DNA of 60,010 nucleotides from an uncultured Trueperaceae bacterium (lineage in GTDB: Bacteria; Deinococcota; Deinococci; Deinococcales; Trueperaceae): assembly GCA_937907415.1 (NCBI GenBank), contig CALCHY010000229.1, positions 1 through 60,010 on the forward strand. Reading direction: 5' to 3'. The translations under genes were made by a program, and so were the position numbers. The notes under the pieces are model-generated. The model was not told the DNA's origin, made no database searches, and worked only from the letters and a program-made list of their open reading frames with translations. This document shows positions 50,586-59,873 of the stretch, piece by piece (positions within the stretch are counted from its first letter, which is position 1; every line of letters starts with the position of its first letter).

Positions 50586-50649
50586 CGCAACCAGCAAGGG
50601 AGCCGCGCGTTTAAGTCCGGTTTAACCTCCCGGTTCTTAGCATCGGCTC

Positions 50650-52182
50650 ATGACAGCACGCACAGCTAACCGTGTCCTACGCGCCATATTGCCACTCGCC
50701 CTCCTCGTAGCGCTGGCGGCGGCGTGTAACGACGGCGTCCCGAGTCAACAAGTGGACCTCTCCCTGCACGACGCGCGGGTGATGGCCGCAACGGTGCCAC
50801 AGGGCGGCGCGGTTGCCGTGGCATTCACGGTGACCAACGAGTCCTCCGTCGGGTCCTCTGCGTTCATGGTCCGCGCCTCCGTTACCCGCGTGGGCGGCGG
50901 CGCAGCCACGACCCTAGCCGACTTCCTGTTGCCCCCGTTGGCGGCGGGTGCGGAGAACGCCGTAAGCCGCACGGCAACGCTGCCTGCCAGCGCCTCGCCG
51001 GGCGACTACCGACTCATCCTCGAGATCGACCCCGCCAAGGCCGCCAACCTCTCCAACCGAGCCGATGACCGCGCCGAACTCACGCTGACCGTAACCGAAC
51101 CGATCGCGAGTTGCTCCGCGCCTGACGAGGTCGTGACGTTCGCCGACCCAGCCATCCTCGCGTTCGTCGAGGCGCGCCTAGCCAGCATCGGCGACGGCCG
51201 CATGACCTGCGCGAACGTTGCGCAGATAACGCAACTGAACGTCAGCAACAAGGGCGTCACGACGTTGGCGGGCGTCGAGAACCTCACCGGCGTCTACCGC
51301 TCTAACCTCAGCGAGAACGCCATTACTGACTTGTCGCCGATGGCCGGCATGACGGCCCTCAGGGAGCTGAGCATCTTCGGCAATCAGATCGCCAACCTGG
51401 CACCGCTCGCCGACTTGCCGCTCGAGCGGCTCGCCGCTGAGGAGAACCAACTAAGCGACCTTGGGCCGATCGCCTCGATGACGAGCCTGACGAGCCTGAC
51501 GATCGAAGAGAACCTGCTGACTTCGCTGGCGCCGCTAGCGAACCACCCCACGCTGAAGTACCTGCGGGCGTACGACAACCAGATCACATCATTGGCGCCG
51601 TTGACGTCCGTCCCCAACCTCGCGCACGTCGACGTTTACGGCAACTCGTACGAGGCCGTGCCCGACCTCTCGGAGATGACCGCCCTGACCTACTTGCGCG
51701 TCGGCGGCAGCGAGCTGAGTGACATAAGTGGCGTAGCTGGCCTAAGCGCCATAGTCGAGTTGGCGGTCGTGCGCAGCCAAGTGACGAGCATCAGCGCCAT
51801 CTCCGGCTTAGCCACCCTAGAACGGCTGATTCTCGCGAACAACCTCATCGAGGACATGTCGCCGCTCGCCGACATGACCGGCCTCACGTACGTCAACCTC
51901 GACTCCAACCGGCTCACGTCGATCAGCGCCGCCGCCACGATGACGGGTCTGAACGAGTTCTCCGTCAGCGGCAACAAGATCACCGACATCGCCCCCATTG
52001 CCGCTAACCTCGGCATGGCCGCCGGAGATTGGTTCATCATCGTGGGCAACTGCATCTCCCCCACCGATACACCCGTGCTCGTCCCACCGCAAACCCAGCA
52101 CATGCTGGACATTCAAGGTCGCGGCGTGAACGTGCAATGGACGCCCGTCGGCAACGACGCGTGGTGTGGACGCGGCGGTTGA
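50650..52182 (+). CDS. Leucine-rich-repeat lipoprotein (internalin-like)
   Basis: 510 residues. Lipoprotein signal with lipobox LAAAC (Cys26); a CARDB-like Ig domain (about 38-150); a short helical cap (FADPAILAFVEARLAS); then about eleven 20-22-residue repeats of the ITDLSPMAGMTALREL type (about 190-450), as in internalin LRRs; C-terminal cap with Cys-containing WFIIVGNCISP. Surface-exposed, probably protein-binding. No enzymatic motif. Confidence 0.88.
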   Translation: MTARTANRVLRAILPLALLVALAAACNDGVPSQQVDLSLHDARVMAATVPQGGAVAVAFTVTNESSVGSSAFMVRASVTRVGGGAATTLADFLLPPLAAGAENAVSRTATLPASASPGDYRLILEIDPAKAANLSNRADDRAELTLTVTEPIASCSAPDEVVTFADPAILAFVEARLASIGDGRMTCANVAQITQLNVSNKGVTTLAGVENLTGVYRSNLSENAITDLSPMAGMTALRELSIFGNQIANLAPLADLPLERLAAEENQLSDLGPIASMTSLTSLTIEENLLTSLAPLANHPTLKYLRAYDNQITSLAPLTSVPNLAHVDVYGNSYEAVPDLSEMTALTYLRVGGSELSDISGVAGLSAIVELAVVRSQVTSISAISGLATLERLILANNLIEDMSPLADMTGLTYVNLDSNRLTSISAAATMTGLNEFSVSGNKITDIAPIAANLGMAAGDWFIIVGNCISPTDTPVLVPPQTQHMLDIQGRGVNVQWTPVGNDAWCGRGG

Positions 52183-52221
52183 GTGGGCAGACCAGCTAGC
52201 CAGGACTAAGCTGGGCGCAGC

Positions 52222-52854
52222 ATGTGTCCTAAGCCGCCGCACAGGCGCTATCCGAACGACCCACTCGGCCTCGACGATCCGCGTAGCCAGAGAGAACGGA
52301 TGCTGGCAGGCGACCTCTACATGGCCGACGACCCGGAGCTCGTGGCGGCGGCCCGGCGCGCGGCCGAGCTGCAGAAGCGCTACGCGGAACTCTGGCCTGA
52401 CGACCTCGAGGCGGCCAGGGCCGTGCTGCGCGAACTGCTGGGCGCCTTGGGCGACGATACGGTCCTGAAGCCGCCCCTCTACGTCGATTACGGCAGCAAC
52501 CTCCGCATCGGCGCTCGCAGCTTCGCCAACTACGGGCTCGTGGCGCTGGACGTGCTGCCGATAACCATCGGCGACGACGTGCAGCTCGGGCCGAACGTGC
52601 AGCTGCTGACCCCCACGCACCCGCTAGACCCCCACGTCAGGCGAGCCAAGTGGGAGGCGGGCAAACCGATCGTCATAGAGAACAACGCCTGGATAGGTGG
52701 CGGCGCCATAGTGCTTGCCGGCGTGACCATCGGCGAGAACGCGGTGGTGGGCGCCGGGGCGGTAGTGACCAAGGACGTACCGCCGAACACGGTGGTGGTC
52801 GGCAACCCAGGTCGCGTGGTGCGAGACCTGGGAGGCGGCGCGCTTTTGCGGTGA
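52222..52854 (+). CDS. maa: Maltose/galactoside O-acetyltransferase family (left-handed beta-helix)
   Basis: 210 residues. N-terminal RERMLAGDLYMADDPELVAAARRAAEL is the Mac domain of maltose acetyltransferases; hexapeptide repeats follow (about 90-200), with LLTPTHPLDP containing the catalytic-type His and AWIGGGAIVLAGVTIGENAVVGAGAVVTKDVPPN. Transfers acetyl from acetyl-CoA to sugars. Single gene. Confidence 0.93.
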   Translation: MCPKPPHRRYPNDPLGLDDPRSQRERMLAGDLYMADDPELVAAARRAAELQKRYAELWPDDLEAARAVLRELLGALGDDTVLKPPLYVDYGSNLRIGARSFANYGLVALDVLPITIGDDVQLGPNVQLLTPTHPLDPHVRRAKWEAGKPIVIENNAWIGGGAIVLAGVTIGENAVVGAGAVVTKDVPPNTVVVGNPGRVVRDLGGGALLR

Positions 52855-52967
52855 GCAGCTGGGCTAGGGAGAGAATAATCGCTCGCGTCGGGCAGGGCAA
52901 CAGTCGGTAGACTGCCCTCGTGGCCGCGCGTGTCCGTACCGCGCGCTGTGTGCACGGGAGGTAACAG

Positions 52968-54533
52968 GTGCCACCGACTAGCAAAGAAGCCCAGCGTGCC
53001 GAGCTGCACAAGACGATCTGGCGCATAGCCAACGACTTGCGTGGCTCCGTGGACGGCTGGGATTTCAAGACCTACGTGCTTGGCATGTTGTTCTACCGCT
53101 TCATCTCAGAGAACCTCACTTCGTACATCAACGCCGGTGAGCGCGCGGCCGGCAGCAAGAACTTCGACTACCGGGCCATGACGGACGCGGCCGCCGAAGT
53201 CGCCCGGGCCGAAACCGTTGCGGAGAAGGGCTTCTACATCCTTCCCTCGGAGCTGTTCGTCAACGTCCGCAAGGGCGCCGCCGCGAACCAGAACCTCAAC
53301 GAGACGCTAGAGGCCGTCTTCCGCGACATCGAGGGTTCGGCGGTAGGCACCGAAAGCGAGGACGCCATCCGGGGCCTCTTCGACGACCTGGATGTGAACA
53401 GCTCCAAGTTGGGCAACACGGTGGCCAGGCGCAACGAGAAGCTCGTGAAGCTGCTAGACGCCATCGGCGACCTGCAGCTTGGCAGTTTCGATAACAACGC
53501 CATCGACCTGTTCGGCGATGCCTACGAGTACCTCATGACCATGTACGCGTCGCAGGCGGGCAAGTCTGGGGGTGAGTTCTTCACGCCGCAGGAGGTGTCC
53601 GAGCTCATCGCCCGGATCACGCTTGTCGGCCGTGAGCGAGTGAACAGGGTCTACGACCCTGCGGTGGGGTCTGGCTCGCTGCTGCTCCAGTTCGCCAAGG
53701 TGCTCGGCAAGGAGAACGTGGGCGGGTTCTACGGCCAGGAGATTAACCTCACCACTTACAACCTGGCGCGCATAAACATGTTCCTGCACGACATCAATTA
53801 CGAGCGCTTCGGCCTCGCTCATGGCGACACGCTGCTAGACCCCGCGCATTGGGATTACGAGCCGTTCGAGGCGATCGTGTCGAACCCTCCGTACTCGACT
53901 AAGTGGGAGGGCGACGCCAACCCGCTCTTGATCAACGACCCACGCTTCGCGCCAGCGGGCGTGCTGGCGCCTAAGTCGAAGGCCGACCTCGCGTTCACCA
54001 TGCACATCCTCTCGTGGCTTGCCGTTAACGGTACTGCCGCCATCGTGCAGTTCCCTGGCGTGCTGTACCGGGGTGGAGCCGAGAGGAAGATTCGCAAGTA
54101 CCTGATCGACAACAACTACATCGACGCCGTCATCCAGCTCCCGCCCGACCTGTTCTTCGGCACCACCATCGCCACCTGTGTGATCGTGCTGAAGAAGTCG
54201 AAGACCGATAACTCCGTGCTGTTCATCGACGCCTCGGCCGAGTTCGAGCGCGTCGGCAACAAGAACAAGCTCACCGAAGCCAACCGCCAGAAGATCCTCG
54301 CCGCATACACCAACCGGCAGACCGTGGAGCACTACGTGCAGCTCGTAGTCAGCGAGGACATAGCTGCCAACGAGTACAACATCGCGGTGTCGTCCTACGT
54401 GGAGCAGGAGGACACCCGCGAGGTCGTAGACATAACAGAGTTGAACGCCGAGATCGCGCGCATCGTGGCGCGGCAGCAGGTGTTGCGGGCAGCGATCGAC
54501 GAGATTGTGGCCGACCTGGAGGGGTCGGTGTGA
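52968..54533 (+). CDS. hsdM: Type I restriction-modification DNA methyltransferase subunit HsdM
   Basis: 521 residues. N-terminal helical HsdM domain, then QAGKSGGEFFTPQEVSELIARI, SAM motif I VYDPAVGSGSLLLQFAK and catalytic motif IV SNPPY (N6-adenine). With HsdS it methylates the recognition site. GTG start with GGGAGGTAAC upstream. Its stop overlaps the rhuM start (GTGA). Confidence 0.96.
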   Translation: MPPTSKEAQRAELHKTIWRIANDLRGSVDGWDFKTYVLGMLFYRFISENLTSYINAGERAAGSKNFDYRAMTDAAAEVARAETVAEKGFYILPSELFVNVRKGAAANQNLNETLEAVFRDIEGSAVGTESEDAIRGLFDDLDVNSSKLGNTVARRNEKLVKLLDAIGDLQLGSFDNNAIDLFGDAYEYLMTMYASQAGKSGGEFFTPQEVSELIARITLVGRERVNRVYDPAVGSGSLLLQFAKVLGKENVGGFYGQEINLTTYNLARINMFLHDINYERFGLAHGDTLLDPAHWDYEPFEAIVSNPPYSTKWEGDANPLLINDPRFAPAGVLAPKSKADLAFTMHILSWLAVNGTAAIVQFPGVLYRGGAERKIRKYLIDNNYIDAVIQLPPDLFFGTTIATCVIVLKKSKTDNSVLFIDASAEFERVGNKNKLTEANRQKILAAYTNRQTVEHYVQLVVSEDIAANEYNIAVSSYVEQEDTREVVDITELNAEIARIVARQQVLRAAIDEIVADLEGSV

Positions 54534-55543
54534 GCGACCAGCCTGCGGGCGAAGTCATCTTGCATCAGCGGGTTGACGGCACTCCAGACCTTGAGGTGCG
54601 GCTGCAGGGCGAGAAGGTTTGGCTTAGCCAGCATCAGATAGCGGAGCTGTTCCAGACGTCACGCGAGAACATCACTATGCATCTGCGCAACGTGTTTGAT
54701 GAGGGTGAACTAGACGCGGACGCAACCCGTCAGGACTTCTTACAGGTTCGGCGAGAGGGGACACGCAAGGTTCAGCGGAACGTGGCGCATTACAACTTGG
54801 ACGCCATCATCTCGGTTGGCTACCGGATAAAGAGCCGCAGCGCCACCCGTCTCCGAATCTGGGCTACCGACCGCTTACGCGAGTACCTCGTCAAGGGCTT
54901 CACCATGGACGACGCAAGGCTGAGAGAGCTAGGCGGCGCGCGGTACTGGCGTGAACACCTCGAGCACATCAGCGACAGCCGCAGCAGCGAGAAGTTGCTG
55001 TACCGGCAGGTATTTGACCTATACGCCACTAGCATCGACTACGACCCTGGTGCCGTTGAAACGGCCGAGTTCTTCAAGGTCGTTCAGAACAAACTCCACT
55101 ACGCCGCGCACGGGCGCACTGCGGCGGAAGTCATCGCCGACCGGGCAGACGCTAGCCAGCCGAACGTGAGTTTGCCATCGTTCGCTGGAAAGCGTCCACG
55201 CAAGCGGGACATTTCGATTGCGAAGAACTACCTCAGCGAGACCGAGCTCAAGAGGCTGAACGCCCTGGTTTCCGCGTACTTCGACGCGGCCGAGTCCCGG
55301 GCTCAGAGCCACCTACCTACCTACATGAAGGATTGCCTGGCTCATCTGGACCCCCTCATCGTCGCTATGGATGCCAAGACCCTTGAAGGGGCGGGGTCGG
55401 TCAGTCGGGAAAAGGCCAACGAAAAGGCAACGGGCGAGTATGAGAAGTACCGTGCTCAGCCTGACGCGGGGGCAAATGAGATTGAGGAGCATTACCTTGA
55501 CTCAGTGAAGAAGGCACAGCGGCGGATTGAGCGAAAGAAGTGA
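54530..55543 (+). CDS. rhuM: RhuM family protein inside the type I RM operon
   Basis: 337 residues. N-terminal winged-helix-like part with VWLSQHQIAELFQTSRENITMHLRNVFDEGEL (about 29-60), the RhuM core YNLDAIISVGYRIKSRSATRLRIWATDRLREYLVKGFTMDDARL (about 88-130), a C-terminal half with KLHYAAHGRTAAEVIADRAD and a basic tail. COG3943 proteins are often found inside hsd operons and in Salmonella pathogenicity island 3; function unresolved, possibly regulatory or a toxin-like effector. Both ends overlap neighbours by 4 bases, so expression is tied to HsdM and HsdS. Confidence 0.9.
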   Translation: MSDQPAGEVILHQRVDGTPDLEVRLQGEKVWLSQHQIAELFQTSRENITMHLRNVFDEGELDADATRQDFLQVRREGTRKVQRNVAHYNLDAIISVGYRIKSRSATRLRIWATDRLREYLVKGFTMDDARLRELGGARYWREHLEHISDSRSSEKLLYRQVFDLYATSIDYDPGAVETAEFFKVVQNKLHYAAHGRTAAEVIADRADASQPNVSLPSFAGKRPRKRDISIAKNYLSETELKRLNALVSAYFDAAESRAQSHLPTYMKDCLAHLDPLIVAMDAKTLEGAGSVSREKANEKATGEYEKYRAQPDAGANEIEEHYLDSVKKAQRRIERKK

Positions 55544-56772
55544 GCAGAGTCGCTCAGTTGCTTGCTGATCGCTGCCCTGACGGCGTTGAGGTGCGCCCAC
55601 TAGGCGAGATAGCTGAGCTCGTCCGCGGCAATGGAATGCCGAAAACGATGCTCACCGAGTCGGGTGTAGGCGCCATACATTATGGGCAGATCTATACACG
55701 CTATGGAGCCTGGGCTATTTCCACGTTCTCGTTCGTCTCGCCGCTTGATGCTGTTAGGCTGACCAAGGCGAATCCAGGCGACATAATCATCACCAACACG
55801 AGCGAGAACATCGAGGACGTTGGGAAAGCCGTTGCTTGGCTCGGAGGTGCACAGATTGTGACCGGCGGCCACGCGACCGTCATCCGCCACCAGCAGGATG
55901 CGAAGTTCCTGGCCTATTGGTTCCAGTCCCGGTCCTTCTTTTCGCAAAAGAAGTCATTGGCGACGGGTACGAAGGTAATCGATGTCTCAGCCAGACAGCT
56001 TGCCACAGTTCTGGTTCCGGTACCGCCAATTGAAGTGCAGCAGGAGATCGTGCGAGTCCTTGACACGTTCTCTCAGCTGGAAGCGGAACTGGAAGCGGAG
56101 CTGGAAGCGGAGCTGGAAGCGCGTCGACAGCAGTATGCCTTCTACCGAAACCAGCTTCTGGCCTTCCCAGGGGGGGGGGCGAGGATTCCGATGGGTGAGC
56201 TGGGCACGTTCGTTCGAGGCCGTCGCTTCACCAAGGATGACATCGTCGTGGATGGCATCCCGAGTATTCACTACGGCGAGATCTATACGACGTACGGCGT
56301 AGCCGCGACGTCGACAGTTTCCTCGGTTCGGGAGTCGATGGCGGCGCAGCTCCGGTACGCGAAGCCGGGTGACGTCGTGATTGCCGCGGTCGGCGAAACC
56401 GTTAATGACGTCGCAAAGGCCGTCGCGTGGCTCGGTGATAGGCCCGTTGCGATCCACGATGACACGTACCTATATCGCAGCGACCTGAGCGCAAAGTTCG
56501 TCTCCTACGTTATGCAGACTGAGGACTTCCATGTCCAGAAGAACAGGCATGTTTCGCGAGCAAAGGTCAAGCGCCTGTCCAGTTCAGGGCTCGGCGCAAT
56601 CTTGATTCCCGCACCGTCGACGGAAGAGCAAGCGCGTATTGTCGCGATTCTGGATAGTTTCGACACCCTAGCCAATGACCTAACGTCCGGCCTCCCCGCC
56701 GAACTCACCGCGCGCCGCAAACAATACGAGTACTACCGCGACAAGCTACTCACGTTCGAGGAGGCCGTATGA
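55540..56772 (+). CDS. hsdS: Type I RM specificity subunit HsdS, with slippage-prone repeats
   Basis: 410 residues. Two target-recognition domains (about 15-165 and 215-375) each followed by a helical spacer (IVRVLDTFSQLEAEL; IVAILDSFDTLANDL). Both TRDs share IHYGxIYTxYGxxAxST and KAVAWLG, so they are the same TRD subfamily. Between them lie four LEAE/LEAR units coded by a 12-bp tandem repeat (56077-56121) and a G10 run (56170-56179). Recognises the DNA site for HsdM and HsdR. Overlaps both neighbours by 4 bases. Confidence 0.95.
   Translation: MSRVAQLLADRCPDGVEVRPLGEIAELVRGNGMPKTMLTESGVGAIHYGQIYTRYGAWAISTFSFVSPLDAVRLTKANPGDIIITNTSENIEDVGKAVAWLGGAQIVTGGHATVIRHQQDAKFLAYWFQSRSFFSQKKSLATGTKVIDVSARQLATVLVPVPPIEVQQEIVRVLDTFSQLEAELEAELEAELEARRQQYAFYRNQLLAFPGGGARIPMGELGTFVRGRRFTKDDIVVDGIPSIHYGEIYTTYGVAATSTVSSVRESMAAQLRYAKPGDVVIAAVGETVNDVAKAVAWLGDRPVAIHDDTYLYRSDLSAKFVSYVMQTEDFHVQKNRHVSRAKVKRLSSSGLGAILIPAPSTEEQARIVAILDSFDTLANDLTSGLPAELTARRKQYEYYRDKLLTFEEAV
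56077..56121 (+). repeat. 12-bp tandem repeat in hsdS central spacer
   Basis: Unit CTGGAAGCGGAG, 3.75 copies (one GAG is GAA in copy 1, last copy ends CTGGAAGCG). Codes LEAE-LEAE-LEAE-LEA at residues 180-194. Copy-number change keeps the frame and lengthens or shortens the helix between TRDs, as the TAEL repeats do in EcoR124. Confidence 0.9.
56170..56179 (+). repeat. Homopolymer run of ten G in hsdS
   Basis: Codons Gly211-Gly213 and the first base of Ala214. Loss of one G shifts to a frame that stops at 56300-56302, leaving an N-terminal half of HsdS with the first TRD. ATG at 56191 (Met218), preceded by GCGAGG, could start the second half separately. Confidence 0.9.
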
Positions 56773-59700
56773 CGGACGCGCCCGGCCGTAAGTACGACCC
56801 TATCGCCATCAGCAGCGAGAGCACCGTCGTAGCTGAGTACGTGCCGGACACGAAGGCCGCGAGCGCGTACCAGTCAGAAGCGGAGCTCGAGCGCGAGCTC
56901 ATCCGCATCCTGCAGTCGCAGGCGTACGAGTACCTACCGTTCACGACGGAAGAGCAGCTTATCGCCAACCTTCGCAAGCAGCTCGAGTGCCTGAACGACA
57001 TCAGGTTCTCCGACGCGGAGTGGCAGCGTTTCTTCACCGAGTGCATCGCTGGCGCCAATGAGGGCATCGTCGAGAAGACGGTGCGAATCCAGGAAGACCA
57101 CGTGCAGTTGTTGAGGCGTGACGATGGCTCTACGAAGAACGTTCAACTGCTCGACAAGCGCAACGTTCACAACAACCGGCTGCAGGTCATCAACCAGTAC
57201 GAGGTCCGAAAGGGGGAGGGCGGCACCACCTACGCCAGCCGTTACGACGTTACGGTGCTAGTGAACGGCCTGCCCATGGTGCACGTGGAGATGAAACGCC
57301 GCGGCGTCGACATCCGCGAGGCCTTCAACCAGATCAACCGCTATCAGCGCGATAGCTTCTGGGCCGGTTCGGGGTTGTTCGAGTACGTGCAGCTCTTTGT
57401 TATCAGCAACGGCACCCTCACCAAGTACTACTCCAACACCACCCGCAGGCAGCACTTGAGCGACAAGACTGGCGCCAAGCGCGGCCGCAGCACCTCGAAC
57501 TCGTTCGAGTTCACGTCGTGGTGGGCGGACGCGCAGAACAGGCCCATCCAGGACTTGGCCGCGTTCGCGCGTACGTTCTTCGCTAGGCACGCACTGCTGA
57601 ACGTGCTCACCAAGTATTGCGTGCTCACGGCCGACCGGATGCTGCTGGTCATGCGGCCTTACCAGATCTTCGCCACGGAGCGGATCATCCAGAAGGTCGT
57701 AGTCGCCACGAATGCGCGTCAACTCGGCACGAGCAGAGCGGGCGGTTACGTGTGGCACACCACCGGGTCGGGCAAGACCCTCACCTCCTTCAAGGCCGCT
57801 CAGCTGGCGTCGCGGTTGCCAAGCGTGCAGAAGGTGCTGTTCGTGGTGGACCGCAAGGACCTCGATTACCAGACAATGCGCGAGTACGACCGCTTCGAGA
57901 AGGGTGCCGCCAACTCGAACACCTCCACCGCGGTCCTCAAGCGGCAACTAGAGGATCCGGCGGCGCGCATCATCATCACCACCATCCAGAAGCTGGCCAC
58001 TTTCATCGCCGCCAACAAGGGCCACGCCATCTACGACGGTCACGTGGTCATCATCTTCGACGAATGCCACCGGTCGCAGTTCGGTGAGATGCACACGGCC
58101 ATAAAAAGGGCCTTCAAGCGCTACCACCTCTTCGGCTTCACCGGCACGCCGATATTCGCCGCCAACGCAAGCAGTGGCGGCAACCCGCAACTCCGCACCA
58201 CCGAGCAGGCGTTCGGGGAGAAGCTGCACACCTACACGATCGTGGACGCCATCACCGACAAGAACGTGCTGCCGTTCCGCATCGATTACGTGAACACGGT
58301 CAAGGTCGGAACCGTGCGCGACAAACAAGTGCCTGCCATCGACACCGAGCGGGCGCTTCTGGCCCCGGAGCGCGTCGGACAAGTCGTCGGGTACACGCTT
58401 GAGCACTTCGATCAGAAGACCAAGCGAGCGTCCGGGTACGAGCACTCGGTGGTCGCGAACGTCAGCGAGCTGGTTGGCGCCCGGCGGCAGGCGGAGGAGG
58501 TCAGGCAACGCAAGCGTGTGAGGGGCTTCAACGCCATCTTCGCCACTGCGTCCATCGACGCCGCGCGGCGCTACTACCAAGAGTTCCAGCGGCAACAGGA
58601 GCAACTGACGCCCGACCGGCGGCTAACCATCGGCCTCATCTACTCGTACGGCGCGAACGACGCTAGCCCTGACGGACTATTGGACGACGAAGCGTTCGAC
58701 ACCGACGCGCTTACCGCCGACGCACGCTCGTTCCTCGAGGGCGCCATCCAGGACTACAACGCAGCTTTCGGCACCAGCTACGACACGAGCGCCGATAAGT
58801 TCCAGAACTACTACAAGGACCTCTCGCTGAGGCTCAAGAACCGCGAGATCGACCTCGTGGTGGTGGTAAACATGTTCCTCACCGGCTTCGACGCCACCAC
58901 GCTCAACACGCTGTTCGCAGACAAGAGCCTCAGGGCCCACGGGCTCATCCAGGCGTACTCCCGCACCAACCGCATCCTCAACTCCGTCAAGACGTACGGC
59001 AACATCGTCAGCTTCCGCGACCTCGAGAAGGAGACCAACGACGCCATCGCCCTCTTCGGCAATAAGGACGCCAAGGGCACTGTGCTGCTCAAGCCGTACC
59101 GCGAGTACTACGGCGAGTATGAGCGGAAAGCCGCAGAGCTTCTCGAGCGCTTCCCGCTCGACAGGCCCATCGTCGGGGGGACGTCGCAGAAAGAGTTCAT
59201 CGCCCTCTTCGGCGCCATCCTGCGGCTGGAGAACATCCTTACCTCCTTCGACGACTTCGCGGGCAACGAGTTGCTCACCGCGCGCCAAGCTCAGGACTAC
59301 CGCAGCGTGTACCTAGACCTGTACGCCGAGTTCCGCAAGGATAAGGACGCGGACAAGGAGTCCATCAACGACGACATCGTCTTCGAGATCGAGCTCATCA
59401 AGCAAGTCGAAATCAACGTCGATTACATCCTCATGCTCGTGGAGAAGTACCGCCGCGCCCGCGGCGATGGCAGCGACAAGGAGGTGCGCGCCGAGATTAG
59501 CCGAGCTGTCACGGCTAGTCCCTCATTGCGCAACAAGAAGGACCTCATCGAGGCGTTCGTCGATTCCCTCTCGGCAGACTGCTCCGTGGACCAAGAGTGG
59601 CAACTCTACGTGGCGAAAAGGCGCGAAGCCGAACTTAGCGCCTTGATCGAGGAGGAGAACTTGCGACCCACTGAAACGCGCGAGTTCGTCAATGCGGCGT

Positions 59701-59873
59701 TCCGCGAACGCGCAGTGCGCACCACCGGCACCGCTATCACCACGGTTCTGCCGCCAACATCGCGGTTCGCGCCGGACGGCGCCCACGCGGAGAAGAAGCG
59801 CCGGGTGGTGGATAAACTGAGCTCGTTCTTCGATAGGTTCTTCGGGCTGGGCTCCGGCGGCACCCACAATTAG
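56769..59873 (+). CDS. hsdR: Type I restriction endonuclease/translocase subunit HsdR
   Basis: 1034 residues. PD-(D/E)xK nuclease RYDVTVLVNGLPMVHVEMKRRG (about 158-179; Asp, Glu and Lys present), then SF2 translocase: HTTGSGKTLTS (about 332-342), IIFDECHRSQFG (about 424-435), FTGTPIF, SRTNRI and a helical C-terminal domain. EcoR124-like length. Cuts unmethylated DNA after translocation. Start ATG overlaps the hsdS stop by 4 bases; last gene of the operon. Confidence 0.96.
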   Translation: MTDAPGRKYDPIAISSESTVVAEYVPDTKAASAYQSEAELERELIRILQSQAYEYLPFTTEEQLIANLRKQLECLNDIRFSDAEWQRFFTECIAGANEGIVEKTVRIQEDHVQLLRRDDGSTKNVQLLDKRNVHNNRLQVINQYEVRKGEGGTTYASRYDVTVLVNGLPMVHVEMKRRGVDIREAFNQINRYQRDSFWAGSGLFEYVQLFVISNGTLTKYYSNTTRRQHLSDKTGAKRGRSTSNSFEFTSWWADAQNRPIQDLAAFARTFFARHALLNVLTKYCVLTADRMLLVMRPYQIFATERIIQKVVVATNARQLGTSRAGGYVWHTTGSGKTLTSFKAAQLASRLPSVQKVLFVVDRKDLDYQTMREYDRFEKGAANSNTSTAVLKRQLEDPAARIIITTIQKLATFIAANKGHAIYDGHVVIIFDECHRSQFGEMHTAIKRAFKRYHLFGFTGTPIFAANASSGGNPQLRTTEQAFGEKLHTYTIVDAITDKNVLPFRIDYVNTVKVGTVRDKQVPAIDTERALLAPERVGQVVGYTLEHFDQKTKRASGYEHSVVANVSELVGARRQAEEVRQRKRVRGFNAIFATASIDAARRYYQEFQRQQEQLTPDRRLTIGLIYSYGANDASPDGLLDDEAFDTDALTADARSFLEGAIQDYNAAFGTSYDTSADKFQNYYKDLSLRLKNREIDLVVVVNMFLTGFDATTLNTLFADKSLRAHGLIQAYSRTNRILNSVKTYGNIVSFRDLEKETNDAIALFGNKDAKGTVLLKPYREYYGEYERKAAELLERFPLDRPIVGGTSQKEFIALFGAILRLENILTSFDDFAGNELLTARQAQDYRSVYLDLYAEFRKDKDADKESINDDIVFEIELIKQVEINVDYILMLVEKYRRARGDGSDKEVRAEISRAVTASPSLRNKKDLIEAFVDSLSADCSVDQEWQLYVAKRREAELSALIEEENLRPTETREFVNAAFRERAVRTTGTAITTVLPPTSRFAPDGAHAEKKRRVVDKLSSFFDRFFGLGSGGTHN

